This document shows, in pieces, positions 19,577-27,639 of a stretch of 64,000 nucleotides of DNA; position 1 is the first letter of the stretch, and every line of letters begins with the position of its first letter. The notes under the pieces were generated by a model. It made no database searches and had not been told where the DNA came from. It saw nothing but the letters and a program-made list of their open reading frames with translations. Source of the DNA: Aromatoleum toluvorans (GTDB lineage: Bacteria > Pseudomonadota > Gammaproteobacteria > Burkholderiales > Rhodocyclaceae); the NCBI RefSeq assembly GCF_012910905.1, contig NZ_WTVN01000028.1, positions 1-64,000 on the forward strand, written 5' to 3'. Both the position numbers and the translations under genes were made by a program.

Positions 19577-20218
19577 ATGGTCCACCTCCATCCCCGCCCG
19601 TCCAGCCATCGCGGCAACTCGCAGAAGTGGCTGCGGCGCATCCACGCCTGGTTCGGCCTCGCGCTCGCGACGATGCTGCTGCTGTTCGCGACGACCGGCT
19701 TCCTGCTCAACCACCGCGCGGTCCTGAAGATTCCCGCACTCGACCGCAAGGAGGTCACGCAGTTGCTGCCCGTCGAGGCGGCACCTGCCGATCCCGCGGC
19801 GCTGGCCGCGGCGCTCGCGCCGGCGCTGGGGATCGAGCCGTCCGCGCTCAAGCCCAAGGTCGACGGCGCGCGCGCGGTGAGCTGGGGCAATGGCGAACTG
19901 CGCCAGCCGGAGCGCTGGACCTTTCGCGCCGACACGCCGTCCGAATCGGTCCAGGTGGAATACTGGGTCGGCGGCCGCCAGGCCGAAGTGAAGCGCACGA
20001 AACCCAACCTCTGGCTGTACCTTGCGCGCCTGCACATGTCGATCGGCACCGGCCCCGCCTGGGTGCTGCTGTCGGACGCCGCCGCGCTCGGCCTCGCCTT
20101 CCTGGGCCTGTCCGGCTTCTGGCTGTGGGGCCGGCTGCACGGCTCGCCGCGCCGGCTCGCGCTGTTGGCGAGCGGCGGCCTGGCCGTCGCGACCGGGCTG
20201 GCGTGGGTCGCGGGCTGA
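19577..20218 (+). CDS. PepSY-associated transmembrane protein
   Basis: The 213-residue protein has a basic N-terminus, a first helix (WFGLALATMLLLFATTGFLL) preceded by RRIHAW, a periplasmic PepSY-like domain, a second conserved LARLHMSIGTGPAWVLLSD segment, and one or two C-terminal helices. This is the PepSY-TM family, often encoded beside TonB receptors and implicated in reductive iron release from siderophores. Its position 90 bp after a receptor supports a shared role in iron uptake (inference). Confidence 0.8.
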   Translation: MVHLHPRPSSHRGNSQKWLRRIHAWFGLALATMLLLFATTGFLLNHRAVLKIPALDRKEVTQLLPVEAAPADPAALAAALAPALGIEPSALKPKVDGARAVSWGNGELRQPERWTFRADTPSESVQVEYWVGGRQAEVKRTKPNLWLYLARLHMSIGTGPAWVLLSDAAALGLAFLGLSGFWLWGRLHGSPRRLALLASGGLAVATGLAWVAG

Positions 20219-20321
20219 GGCCGCCGTCGCAACACAAGCACATGCTAATATGACGAACTCCGCGATGCGCGGACAGTCTCAGCGACGTCCGCGTGCGCCT
20301 GCCGTGTTCCCGGAGTTCATC

Positions 20322-20786
20322 ATGTCCCTCGCCGTTTCCGCTTCGCGCCGCCGCGTTCTCGCCGCCGCCGCGGCAGTCATGCTGCTGCCGCTTTCTCACG
20401 CCTTTGCCCAGCAGGCAGCCCCCGAAATCGGCCCGACCGACGCACAGGCGAAAGCCAGGGCCGGCCAGCTCACGCTGATCGACGTGCGCACCCCCGAGGA
20501 GTGGCGCGAGACCGGCGTCGCGCCGGGCGCCGGGCGCGTCAACTTCTATCACCCGGGGGGTCCCGAGGGCTTCGTCAAGGACGTGCTCGCGAAGGTCGGC
20601 GGCAAGCGCGACACTCCGATCGCCCTCATCTGCCACAGCGGCAACCGCAGTGCGCAGGCACAACGCCTGCTCGCCGCACAGGGCTTCACGAACGTGTACA
20701 GCGTCAGCGAAGGCATGAGCGGCAGCAGTGCCGGCCCGGGCTGGATCAAGCGCGGCCTGCCGGCCGAACCCTGCAAGGCGTGCTGA
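20322..20786 (+). CDS. Exported rhodanese-like protein
   Basis: The 154-residue precursor has an Arg-rich signal peptide (SRRRVLAAAAAVMLLPLSHA), possibly Tat-type, and one rhodanese domain with DVRTPEEWRETGVAPGA and the active-site loop CHSGNRSA (catalytic Cys followed by HSGNRS). Such proteins carry or transfer sulfane sulfur in the periplasm. The C-terminus ends in CKAC, an extra Cys pair that could bind metal or form a disulfide. The ATG at 20322 follows a CGGAGTTCATC Shine-Dalgarno. A terminator hairpin follows. Confidence 0.85.
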   Translation: MSLAVSASRRRVLAAAAAVMLLPLSHAFAQQAAPEIGPTDAQAKARAGQLTLIDVRTPEEWRETGVAPGAGRVNFYHPGGPEGFVKDVLAKVGGKRDTPIALICHSGNRSAQAQRLLAAQGFTNVYSVSEGMSGSSAGPGWIKRGLPAEPCKAC

Positions 20787-20796
20787 GCACGCGCCC

Positions 20797-20820
20797 GAGG
20801 CCGCGGCCTGCGGCCTCTTT
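20797..20820 (+). terminator. Intrinsic terminator after the rhodanese gene
   Basis: GAGGCCGC (20797-20804) pairs perfectly with GCGGCCTC (20810-20817) around GGCCT and is followed by TTT. It starts 11 bp after the stop codon. Confidence 0.6.
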
Positions 20821-20995
20821 GCGTACACGTTGCACTGCAGCAAATTTCACCCAATCCGGACGCGAAACCTGCGAGAATCGGGGCCCCCGTCGCACACCCG
20901 ACCAGCCCGACTACGCCGTGATCGTCCGCCCCCGCCCGCACTGGGTCCATCTGCTCTTCGTCCGCCGCAGCTCCCTCGGCTTGCTGACCTGAGCC

Positions 20996-21322
20996 CTACC
21001 AGCCCAGCCCCTTGCGCAGCAGGAGCAGCACGCCCATGCCCGCGATGAAGGGCAGCCAGGGATTGCGCGAGCGCATGGCCGCGAGCGCGACGACGATCCC
21101 GGCGACGAGCTTGGGATTCGCCGCATCAAACGCGCCCGCATCGAGGAGCAGGTCCGGCATGATCAGCGCGGACAGCGCAGCGGCCGGCGCATAGCGCAGC
21201 GCCCGCTGCAGCGCCGACGGCAGGCGCGCGCCTTCGCCGCTGATCACGAAGCTGCCGCGCGTGAGGATCGTCGTCGAGCCGATCGCGAACAGCGTCAGCC
21301 ACAGCCAGATGCCTTCTACCAT
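20996..21322 (-). CDS. azlD: AzlD-family branched-chain amino acid transport subunit
   Basis: This 108-residue protein has three to four hydrophobic helices (WLWLTLFAIGSTTILTRGSF; MGVLLLLRKGLGW at the end), the usual size for AzlD. AzlD works with the larger AzlC in exporting branched-chain amino acids or analogues. The start at 21322 lies 7 bases inside the azlC 3' end, so the two are translationally coupled. Confidence 0.9.
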   Translation of the reverse strand: MVEGIWLWLTLFAIGSTTILTRGSFVISGEGARLPSALQRALRYAPAAALSALIMPDLLLDAGAFDAANPKLVAGIVVALAAMRSRNPWLPFIAGMGVLLLLRKGLGW

Positions 21323-22023
21323 GCCCGCCTCCGCTTCTCGGTCCAGCGTTCGGCCACGAAGCCGGCCGCGATGCCCACGGCGATCCCGGCGATGACGCCG
21401 AGCCGCAGCGGCAACCCGCGCAGCAGGACGGCCCCCAGGCCGCCCGCGAGCGCGGCGACGAGCATCGCGCGTTGCTGCACCATCGGCATCAGCATCACCA
21501 TCAGCGCGATCGTCGTCATGAACTCCAGCGACCAGTCCTTCGGGAACACCCCCGCCCCGAGCACGCCGGCAAGCCCGCCGACCTGCCACATGCTCCAGCA
21601 CAGCAGCGCCGGCGCGACGTAGAAGCCCCAGCGCCAATGCGGATCGTCGCTGCGCAGCAGCCTGTCCGCGCACAACACGAACAGGCCGTCGACGAGCAGA
21701 TAGCCCGACAGCACGCGCTTCGACCACGACGCACCGTGGAAGGCCGGTGCCAGCGCCGCGCTGAAGATCACGAAGCGCAGGTTGAGCACCAGTGCGGTGA
21801 GGAAGATCAGCCACAGCGGCGCGCCGGCGGCGATCAGCGGCAGCGTGCCGAGCTGCGCCGTGCCCGCATAGACGATCAGGTTCATGCCCAGCGACTCGAC
21901 CGCCGACAGGCCCGTCGAGCGCATCGCCACCCCTGTGACGATCGCCCACGGCAGGAGACCGACCGACATCGGCAGCATCAGGCGGACACCCTCGCGGGCG
22001 CCGCGCTTGAAGGATTCATTCAT
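21316..22023 (-). CDS. azlC: AzlC-family branched-chain amino acid permease
   Basis: The 235-residue membrane protein shows the AzlC/YgaZ pattern: GVRLMLPMSVGLLPWAIVTG, then NLIVYAGTAQLGTLPLIAAG and LVLNLRFVIFSAALAP. With AzlD it forms an inner-membrane exporter. The pair stands alone between a rhodanese gene and a copper region, facing the rhodanese gene. No clear Shine-Dalgarno is visible before 22023; no nearby in-frame start looks better. Confidence 0.92.
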   Translation of the reverse strand: MNESFKRGAREGVRLMLPMSVGLLPWAIVTGVAMRSTGLSAVESLGMNLIVYAGTAQLGTLPLIAAGAPLWLIFLTALVLNLRFVIFSAALAPAFHGASWSKRVLSGYLLVDGLFVLCADRLLRSDDPHWRWGFYVAPALLCWSMWQVGGLAGVLGAGVFPKDWSLEFMTTIALMVMLMPMVQQRAMLVAALAGGLGAVLLRGLPLRLGVIAGIAVGIAAGFVAERWTEKRRRAW

Positions 22024-22125
22024 GGGGACGCTTTGACCTGAAGCGGAAAAAGCGTCCTAGCATACCAGCACGATCACCGTGCCGGCATGCGGGACTCCCC
22101 TCGGCGCCTCATCCGGTGGCCCGCC

Positions 22126-22461
22126 TCAGGGATCGAGCCGGTCGCCGCACGGATGGCGGTCGGCGCCGCAACGCTGGAAGTCGCCGAGCGGGCGGTTGAA
22201 CGTGTACTCGAAGGGCTTGCCGACCAGCTCGTGCGCCGCATCGCCGGCCGAGCCCGTCGGCAGCGTGAAGGGCAGCGCGACGACGAACACCGCGGCCCCG
22301 ATCACGGTGCCGACCAGGCTCAGCGGACGCACGAGCAGGAGGTCTGCCGTCATGTCGCCGGCGCGGTCGCCGGTGACCGTTCCCGGCTGCTGCGCGGACA
22401 CGCCCGCGCTCATCGTCAGCAACACGGCCGCACTCAGCGCGGCAGCAAGTTTCCTGCACAT
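22126..22461 (-). CDS. Small exported protein of unknown function
   Basis: The 111-residue product has a signal peptide (LAAALSAAVLLTMSAGVSAQ), a hydrophobic segment LVGTVIGAAVFVVALPFTLP and a C-terminal HELVGKPFEYTFNRPLGDF with two Cys near the end. I do not recognise a named family. The ATG at 22461 follows GGAGAG; a start 9 codons earlier lacks one. It lies 33 bp downstream of the DUF411 metal protein gene and probably shares its transcript. Confidence 0.65.
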   Translation of the reverse strand: MCRKLAAALSAAVLLTMSAGVSAQQPGTVTGDRAGDMTADLLLVRPLSLVGTVIGAAVFVVALPFTLPTGSAGDAAHELVGKPFEYTFNRPLGDFQRCGADRHPCGDRLDP

Positions 22462-22494
22462 GTCGGCTCTCCGGGGCACCCGCGTCACGGGTGC

Positions 22495-22956
22495 TCAATG
22501 ACTGGCGAAGACCTTCGTCCTGCCGTCCGCGGTGAAGCTCACGACGTCGTAGCGATCGGCGGGGAACGGGCCTTCCATTCCGGGCGATCCCTGCGGCATG
22601 CCCGGCGCCGAGATGCCGGCGACCTTGGGTTTCTCCGCCAGCAGGCGCTTCACGTCGGCGGCCGGCACGTGGCCCTCGATGACGTAACCGCCGACCTTGG
22701 CAGTATGGCAGGAACCCAGCGCCTGGGGCACACCCGCCGCGCGCTTCACCTCGCTCATGTTGGGGTTCTTGATCTCCTTCACGGAGAAGCCCGCCGCACG
22801 CATGTGCTCGGCCCACTTGCCGCAGCAGCCGCAGTTGGGATCCTTGTGCATGATGACCTCCTCGCCTGCGGCCAGGACGGGCGCGGCAAAGGCGGCAGCG
22901 AACGCCAGCGTGGCGATCATGGCGAGGGGACGACGGGACGGGATGTGCGACTTCAT
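22495..22956 (-). CDS. DUF411 periplasmic metal-binding protein
   Basis: The 153-residue precursor has a signal peptide (AAPVLA/AG) and the DUF411 core: HKDPNCGCCGKWAEHMRAAG with the CGCC thiols, and GSCHTAKVGGYVIEGHVPA. Family members are found in copper resistance clusters. Here it follows cusR-cusS in the same direction, 14 bp after cusS, fitting copper or silver sequestration. The function is inferred from family and neighbours. Confidence 0.85.
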   Translation of the reverse strand: MKSHIPSRRPLAMIATLAFAAAFAAPVLAAGEEVIMHKDPNCGCCGKWAEHMRAAGFSVKEIKNPNMSEVKRAAGVPQALGSCHTAKVGGYVIEGHVPAADVKRLLAEKPKVAGISAPGMPQGSPGMEGPFPADRYDVVSFTADGRTKVFASH

Positions 22957-22970
22957 GTTTTTCCTCGGAT

Positions 22971-24446
22971 TCACACGGTTATGGACGTTTGGCCCGCAGC
23001 CGGCGGCGGAGGTTCCGCGCGGCCCGGGCCGGGTGTCGCACGCGCCTCGGCGGACGCGAGCGGCAGATAGAGCGTGAACGTGGTGAGACCGCCGGCCGAC
23101 TCGACCCCGACGCGGCCGCCGTGCGCTTCGGCGATCGAGCGCGTGATCGCAAGCCCCAGGCCGGCGCCGTCGCCCTGGCGGGTGCGCGCCGGGTTCACGC
23201 GGTGGAAACGGTCGAAGATGCGTGCGAGATGCTCGGGCGGGATCGTCTCGCCCGGGTTGCTCACCGCGAGGCGGGCCTCGCCCGCGGCCGTGTCGATCGC
23301 GATGCGCACGACGCCGCCCGCGGCCGAGTGGCGCAGCGCATTCGACAGGAGGTTGGAGACCGCACGCCGCAGCATGAGCCGGTCGCCCCGCACCGTCGCG
23401 TCGCCGCCCACCACCAGCCGCAGGCCTTTCTCTTCCGCCAGCGCCTCGTAGAATTCCGCGAGCGCACGCGCCTCGTCGGCCAGCGCCAGCGTCTCGGCCG
23501 GGCGCGGCAGCAGACCGTTGTCCGCCTGCGCGAGGAAGAGCATGTCGGCGATCATGCGCGCGAGCCGCTCGTATTCCTCCAGGTTCGACAGCAGGATCTC
23601 GCGGTACTCGTCGGCATTGCGCGCCCGCCCGAGCGCGACCTCGGTCTGCGTCATCAGGTTGCTCACCGGCGTGCGCAGCTCGTGCGCGATATCCGACGAG
23701 AACTCGCTCAGCCGGCGAAAGCCGTCCTCCAGCCGCGCCATCATCGCGTTGAGCTCGCCCGCCAGCGATTCGAGTTCGACCGGCAGCCGGCGGGTATCGA
23801 TGCGCGCCGTGAGGCGCTGCGCCGACACCCCGCGCGCGACCTCCGCCATCTTGCGCAGCGGCGCCAGGCCGCCACGCGCCGCAAACGCGCCGAGCAGCGC
23901 AGTCGCGACGATCGCGAGCGCCACCGCGAGCCACAGCGAGCGTTCGAAATCGCGCATGAACAAGCGGTGATGATCGACATCCATCGACACGACCACCCGC
24001 GCCTCCGGCTCCCCGGCAATCCCCGTGCGGGCATTGGCGATGACGCCACGGTAGACGTGCCCACGCTGCACCCAGGTGCGCGCCGAAGGAAAAACGGCGG
24101 CCCCCGCCGGGCTTTCCCGCACCATCCGCTCGGGGAAATCGGCCCCCGAGGACGCGAACAGGATTTCCCCCCGCCCCTCGTCGCGCACCACCGCGACCGC
24201 CAGGCCGTGGTGCCCGACGAGCGCCGCATCGAGCTGCTGCGCGACGCTGGCGTAGCCCTCCTCGTCCTGCACGCGCGCGAGCACGGAGCGGGCGAGTTCG
24301 AGCTTGCCGTGCAGATCGACGAGATCGCTCTCCTCGAAATGGCGCTCGACCGACGCCTCGATGTAGGCGCCGAGCCCCAGCAGCACCGCCGCGAAGAGTG
24401 CGGCAAAGAGCAGCGTCAGCCGCAGCGTGAGCGACAGTCTCGGCAT
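22971..24446 (-). CDS. cusS: CusS-type heavy-metal sensor histidine kinase
   Basis: The 491-residue membrane kinase has an N-terminal helix, a periplasmic sensor region (about residues 30-165), a second helix, HAMP, the H-box (SSDIAHELRTPVSN), an N-box (LLSNALRHS) and G-box GAGLGLAI. This is the layout of CusS/CopS/IrlS sensors of periplasmic Cu/Ag. Its start overlaps the response regulator stop by one base. The divergent cus efflux genes are the expected targets. Confidence 0.9.
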   Translation of the reverse strand: MPRLSLTLRLTLLFAALFAAVLLGLGAYIEASVERHFEESDLVDLHGKLELARSVLARVQDEEGYASVAQQLDAALVGHHGLAVAVVRDEGRGEILFASSGADFPERMVRESPAGAAVFPSARTWVQRGHVYRGVIANARTGIAGEPEARVVVSMDVDHHRLFMRDFERSLWLAVALAIVATALLGAFAARGGLAPLRKMAEVARGVSAQRLTARIDTRRLPVELESLAGELNAMMARLEDGFRRLSEFSSDIAHELRTPVSNLMTQTEVALGRARNADEYREILLSNLEEYERLARMIADMLFLAQADNGLLPRPAETLALADEARALAEFYEALAEEKGLRLVVGGDATVRGDRLMLRRAVSNLLSNALRHSAAGGVVRIAIDTAAGEARLAVSNPGETIPPEHLARIFDRFHRVNPARTRQGDGAGLGLAITRSIAEAHGGRVGVESAGGLTTFTLYLPLASAEARATPGPGRAEPPPPAAGQTSITV

Positions 24447-25117
24447 CAGGGCGCCTCGAGCACGTAACCCATGCCGCGCACGGTGCGGATCAGCTTGGGC
24501 TCGAAGGGGTCATCGACCTTGGCGCGCAGGCGCCGCACCGCCACCTCGATCACGTTGGTGTCGCTGTCGAAGTTCATGTCCCAGACCTGGGAGGCGATCA
24601 GCGAACGCGGCAGCACCTCCCCTTGCCGGCGCAGCAGCAGTTCCAGCAGGCCGAACTCCTTGGCGGTCAGGTCGATGCGCAGGCCCGCGCGCGTCACCCG
24701 CCGGCGCAGCAGGTCGAGCTCCAGGTCGGCCGCGCGCAGCAGCTCCGGCTCCTTGGTCTTGCCCCGCCTGAGCAGCGTGCGCACGCGCGCCAGCAGTTCG
24801 GAGAAGGCGAAGGGCTTCACGAGGTAGTCGTCCGCGCCCAGCTCCAGCCCGCGCACGCGGTCCTCGACCTGGTCGCGCGCGGTCAGGAACAGCACCGGCA
24901 TCTCGCGCCCGGCGCGGCGCACCGTCTGCAGCACGCTCCAGCCGTCGAGGCCCGGCAGCATCACGTCGAGAATGACGAGATCATAGTCGCCGGTCAGCGC
25001 GAGGTGCAGCCCGTCCATCCCGTCGCGCGCGAGGTCCACGACGAAGCCCGCCTCGGCCAGCCCCTGGCGCAGGTAGTCGCCCGTCTTGATTTCGTCCTCG
25101 ACGATCAGGATCTTCAC
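24446..25117 (-). CDS. cusR: CusR/CopR-type response regulator
   Basis: The 223-residue OmpR-family regulator has a receiver with acidic pocket EDE (8-9), phospho-acceptor D51 (VILDVMLPG) and K101 (YLVKPFAF), then a winged-helix DNA-binding domain ([32 protein letters not shown]). It should activate the divergent cupredoxin-cusFCBA genes through the inverted repeat at 25182-25199. It is the first gene of a cusR-cusS-DUF411 run. Confidence 0.93.
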   Translation of the reverse strand: MKILIVEDEIKTGDYLRQGLAEAGFVVDLARDGMDGLHLALTGDYDLVILDVMLPGLDGWSVLQTVRRAGREMPVLFLTARDQVEDRVRGLELGADDYLVKPFAFSELLARVRTLLRRGKTKEPELLRAADLELDLLRRRVTRAGLRIDLTAKEFGLLELLLRRQGEVLPRSLIASQVWDMNFDSDTNVIEVAVRRLRAKVDDPFEPKLIRTVRGMGYVLEAP

Positions 25118-25181
25118 TGCCGGTTCCTCCGGTTCCTGCTCTTGCGGCGCATTGTGCCTTCCGCCCCGGCGCCGCGCTCAT

Positions 25182-25199
25182 GATTACAAAGATGTAATC
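25182..25199. promoter_or_regulatory. Probable CusR/CopR operator
   Basis: GATTACA (25182-25188) and TGTAATC (25193-25199) form a perfect 7-bp inverted repeat with spacer AAGA, in the 150-bp divergent region between cusR and the cupredoxin gene. Copper-type OmpR regulators bind TTACA/TGTAA repeats of this kind. Confidence 0.65.
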
Positions 25200-25267
25200 T
25201 TCGCGTCAGCCTCGCGTCGCCCAGGCCTCCCCATCATCTCGGCAAACACACCATCCCGGACCTCGTG

Positions 25268-25810
25268 ATGCCGACACCCCGCTTCCTCGCCCCCTTGACC
25301 GGACTGCTGCTCGCCGCGGCAACCGCCACGCTGCCGCTCGCCGCCAGCGCCCACGGTACCGCCACGCACGCGGCGAAAACCGACGAATCCGTCGTACGCG
25401 AACAGCAGGACTGGGGTGTTGCCGGCCTGCGCCGCGACGCCGCGCGCACGATCACGATCCGCATGGACGACCGCATGCGCTTCACGCCCGACCGCATCGA
25501 AGTGCGCGAAGGCGAAACGGTGCGCCTGGTCGCGCACAACGACGGCGCGACGCTGCATGAACTCGTGCTCGGCACGCGCAAGACCCTGGCCGAACACGCC
25601 GAACTGATGAAGAAGTTTCCCGACATGGAGCACGGCGACCCCTGGATGGCGCACGTGCCGCCCGGCGGCACGGCCGAGATCGTGTGGACCTTCAACCGTC
25701 CCGGCCCGTTCGAGTTCGCCTGCCTGATCGCGGGCCATTTCGACGCCGGCATGGTCGGCACGGTGGACGTCAAACCCGCCGCGCGAAGCGCCACGCCGAA
25801 AACCCGCTGA
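25268..25810 (+). CDS. Periplasmic cupredoxin (azurin/plastocyanin-like)
   Basis: The 180-residue precursor has a signal peptide (ending AASA/HG) and a cupredoxin domain with plausible type-1 copper ligands H97 (LHELV), C152, H157 and M162 (ACLIAGHFDAGM). It may buffer or oxidise copper in the periplasm. It is the first gene of the copper-resistance run that continues with cusF. A GTG one codon before the ATG at 25268 is an alternative start. Confidence 0.88.
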   Translation: MPTPRFLAPLTGLLLAAATATLPLAASAHGTATHAAKTDESVVREQQDWGVAGLRRDAARTITIRMDDRMRFTPDRIEVREGETVRLVAHNDGATLHELVLGTRKTLAEHAELMKKFPDMEHGDPWMAHVPPGGTAEIVWTFNRPGPFEFACLIAGHFDAGMVGTVDVKPAARSATPKTR

Positions 25811-25843
25811 AACGCCCCACGAACCACTCACGAGACCGACATC

Positions 25844-26194
25844 ATGAAACTCAAGCCCTTCCTGATCGCTGCCGCCTTCCTCGCCGCCCCGACGGCTTTC
25901 GCACAGAGCACGCACGATGCGCACGGCAGCCACGGCGCGCACATGATGGCCGACGCCTCGGCGAAACCGGCCGCGCCGACGGAAGGCACGGTGCGCAAGG
26001 TCGACAAGGCCGCCGGCAAGATCACCATCGCCCACGGTCCGCTCGAAAATCTGGGCATGCCATCGATGACGATGGCCTTCCGTGCGGGCGCCCCGGCGAT
26101 GCTCGACCAGGTCAAGGCCGGCGACAAGATCCGCTTCGTGGCCGAGCGCGTCGACGGCGCGTTCAGCGTCAAGCAGCTGGAAGTCGTGAAGTGA
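25844..26194 (+). CDS. cusF: CusF-like periplasmic copper/silver chaperone
   Basis: The 116-residue precursor has a signal peptide (AFA/QS), a His-rich linker (HDAHGSHGAH) and a CusF domain. In E. coli CusF the metal site is His36, Trp44, Met47, Met49. Here H64, M75 and M77 are kept (GMPSMTMAF), but the Trp position is Met72, so the cation-pi cap is absent. CusF delivers Cu(I)/Ag(I) to CusB. The gene lies between the cupredoxin gene and cusC. Confidence 0.88.
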   Translation: MKLKPFLIAAAFLAAPTAFAQSTHDAHGSHGAHMMADASAKPAAPTEGTVRKVDKAAGKITIAHGPLENLGMPSMTMAFRAGAPAMLDQVKAGDKIRFVAERVDGAFSVKQLEVVK

Positions 26195-26283
26195 CCCGCG
26201 GCCTCGCGGCCACCGGCGTTCGCGAGGCGGATCCAGTCGCGCGCGGCCGGCAAGAACAACAACCCTTTAGCGGAGTCCAGACG

Positions 26284-27639
26284 ATGACTTCGTCCCTCAT
26301 GAGGAAAGGTTCGCGCCCACTGCGCCTCCCCCTCCTCATCGCGGCGCTCGCGTTCTCGGGCGCCGCCGCACACGCCGAGGACGAACCCGGGTCGCTGCCC
26401 CGGAGCTTCCCCGTCGCAACCCCCGCGGTGGCCGCCCTGCCCGCCGCGCCCACCCTCGGCGCCGACATCGCCGGCCTGCTCGAACAGGCCCGCGCCAGCA
26501 ACCCCGGCTTTGCCGCCCAGCGCGCCGAAACCGCGGCCGCGCGCGAACGCACGGACTCGGCCGGCGCCCTGCCCGACCCGAACTTCCAGGTCGAGCTGAT
26601 GGACTTCACCAACCAGATGCGCGGCGGCGGCACCACCCTCGTCCCGGGCCGCGTCGGCGAAACGCGCTACCGCGTCATCCAGGCGCTCCCCGGCTGGGGC
26701 AAGCGCGATCTGCAGACCCGCAGCGCCGCGGCCAAGGCCGAACAGGCCGCCGCCGGGCTGGATGCGGCCTGGCTCGACCTCGCGCTGACGATCAAGCAGG
26801 CATGGCTGCGCTACTACGCCGCCGACCGCGAGGCCGCGCTCGCGCGCGAATCCCTCGCGCTCCTCGGCGGACTCGAGGAAGCGACCCTCGCGCGCTACCG
26901 CCAGGGGCTCGTCCCGCAGCAGGCAGTGCTGCGCGCCCAGCGCGAGATCACCACCCAGCGCATTGCGCAGGTCGGCATCGGGCAGCGCCGGCGCGGCGCG
27001 GCGGCCGCCCTCAACGGCATCCTCGCGCGCTCGCCCGACGCACCGCTCGCCGCACCGGCCGAGCCCGCCGCACTGCCCTCGGCGCTCGACCTCCCCGCCC
27101 TGATCGCCCGCGCCCGCGCGGCGAACCCCGCGATCACGGCGGACGAACGCGGCATCGACGCCGCGCGGCTCGAACGCGAACGCACTTTCGCCGACCGCTA
27201 TCCGGACTACTCGGTCGGCGTGACGAACAACCGCGCGCGCGGCGAGAACCAGACCTGGGACGTGATGTTCGAGGTCATGATCCCGCTGCAGCAGTCGGCA
27301 CGACGCGCGCGCGAGCGCGAGGCGACGCAGATGCTCGCCGCGGCCGACGCTCGCCGCGAGGCCACCGCCTCCCGCCTCGCCGGCGAACTCGGCAGCGCCT
27401 GGTCGACGTTCACCAGCGCGCAGGAAACCCGGCGCCTCATCCGCGGCACGCTGCTGCCGCAGGCGCAAGCCACGCGCGACGCCAGCCGCGCCGCCTTCGA
27501 GACCGGCCGCGTCGACTTCGACGCCGTGCTCGAAGCCGAGCGCCAGCTCGTCGACACCCGCACGAGCCTGCTGCAGGCCGAGATCGAAGCCCGCACGGCC
27601 CTGTTCGAAATCGAGAAACTGGTCGGAGAAACCCCGTGA
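26284..27639 (+). CDS. cusC: CusC-like outer membrane efflux protein
   Basis: The 451-residue protein has a signal peptide (AAAHA/ED) and two outer-membrane-efflux repeats rich in alpha-helical segments (AAAKAEQAAAGLDAAWLDLA; AFETGRVDFDAVLEAERQLV). It is shorter than CusC and lacks an obvious lipobox, resembling the TolC proteins of heavy-metal RND systems (CzcC/CusC group). The gene overlaps cusB by 4 bases (GTGA). It forms the outer-membrane exit of the copper pump. The ATG at 26284 gives the signal peptide; sequence upstream in this frame is a shadow. Confidence 0.88.
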   Translation: MTSSLMRKGSRPLRLPLLIAALAFSGAAAHAEDEPGSLPRSFPVATPAVAALPAAPTLGADIAGLLEQARASNPGFAAQRAETAAARERTDSAGALPDPNFQVELMDFTNQMRGGGTTLVPGRVGETRYRVIQALPGWGKRDLQTRSAAAKAEQAAAGLDAAWLDLALTIKQAWLRYYAADREAALARESLALLGGLEEATLARYRQGLVPQQAVLRAQREITTQRIAQVGIGQRRRGAAAALNGILARSPDAPLAAPAEPAALPSALDLPALIARARAANPAITADERGIDAARLERERTFADRYPDYSVGVTNNRARGENQTWDVMFEVMIPLQQSARRAREREATQMLAAADARREATASRLAGELGSAWSTFTSAQETRRLIRGTLLPQAQATRDASRAAFETGRVDFDAVLEAERQLVDTRTSLLQAEIEARTALFEIEKLVGETP

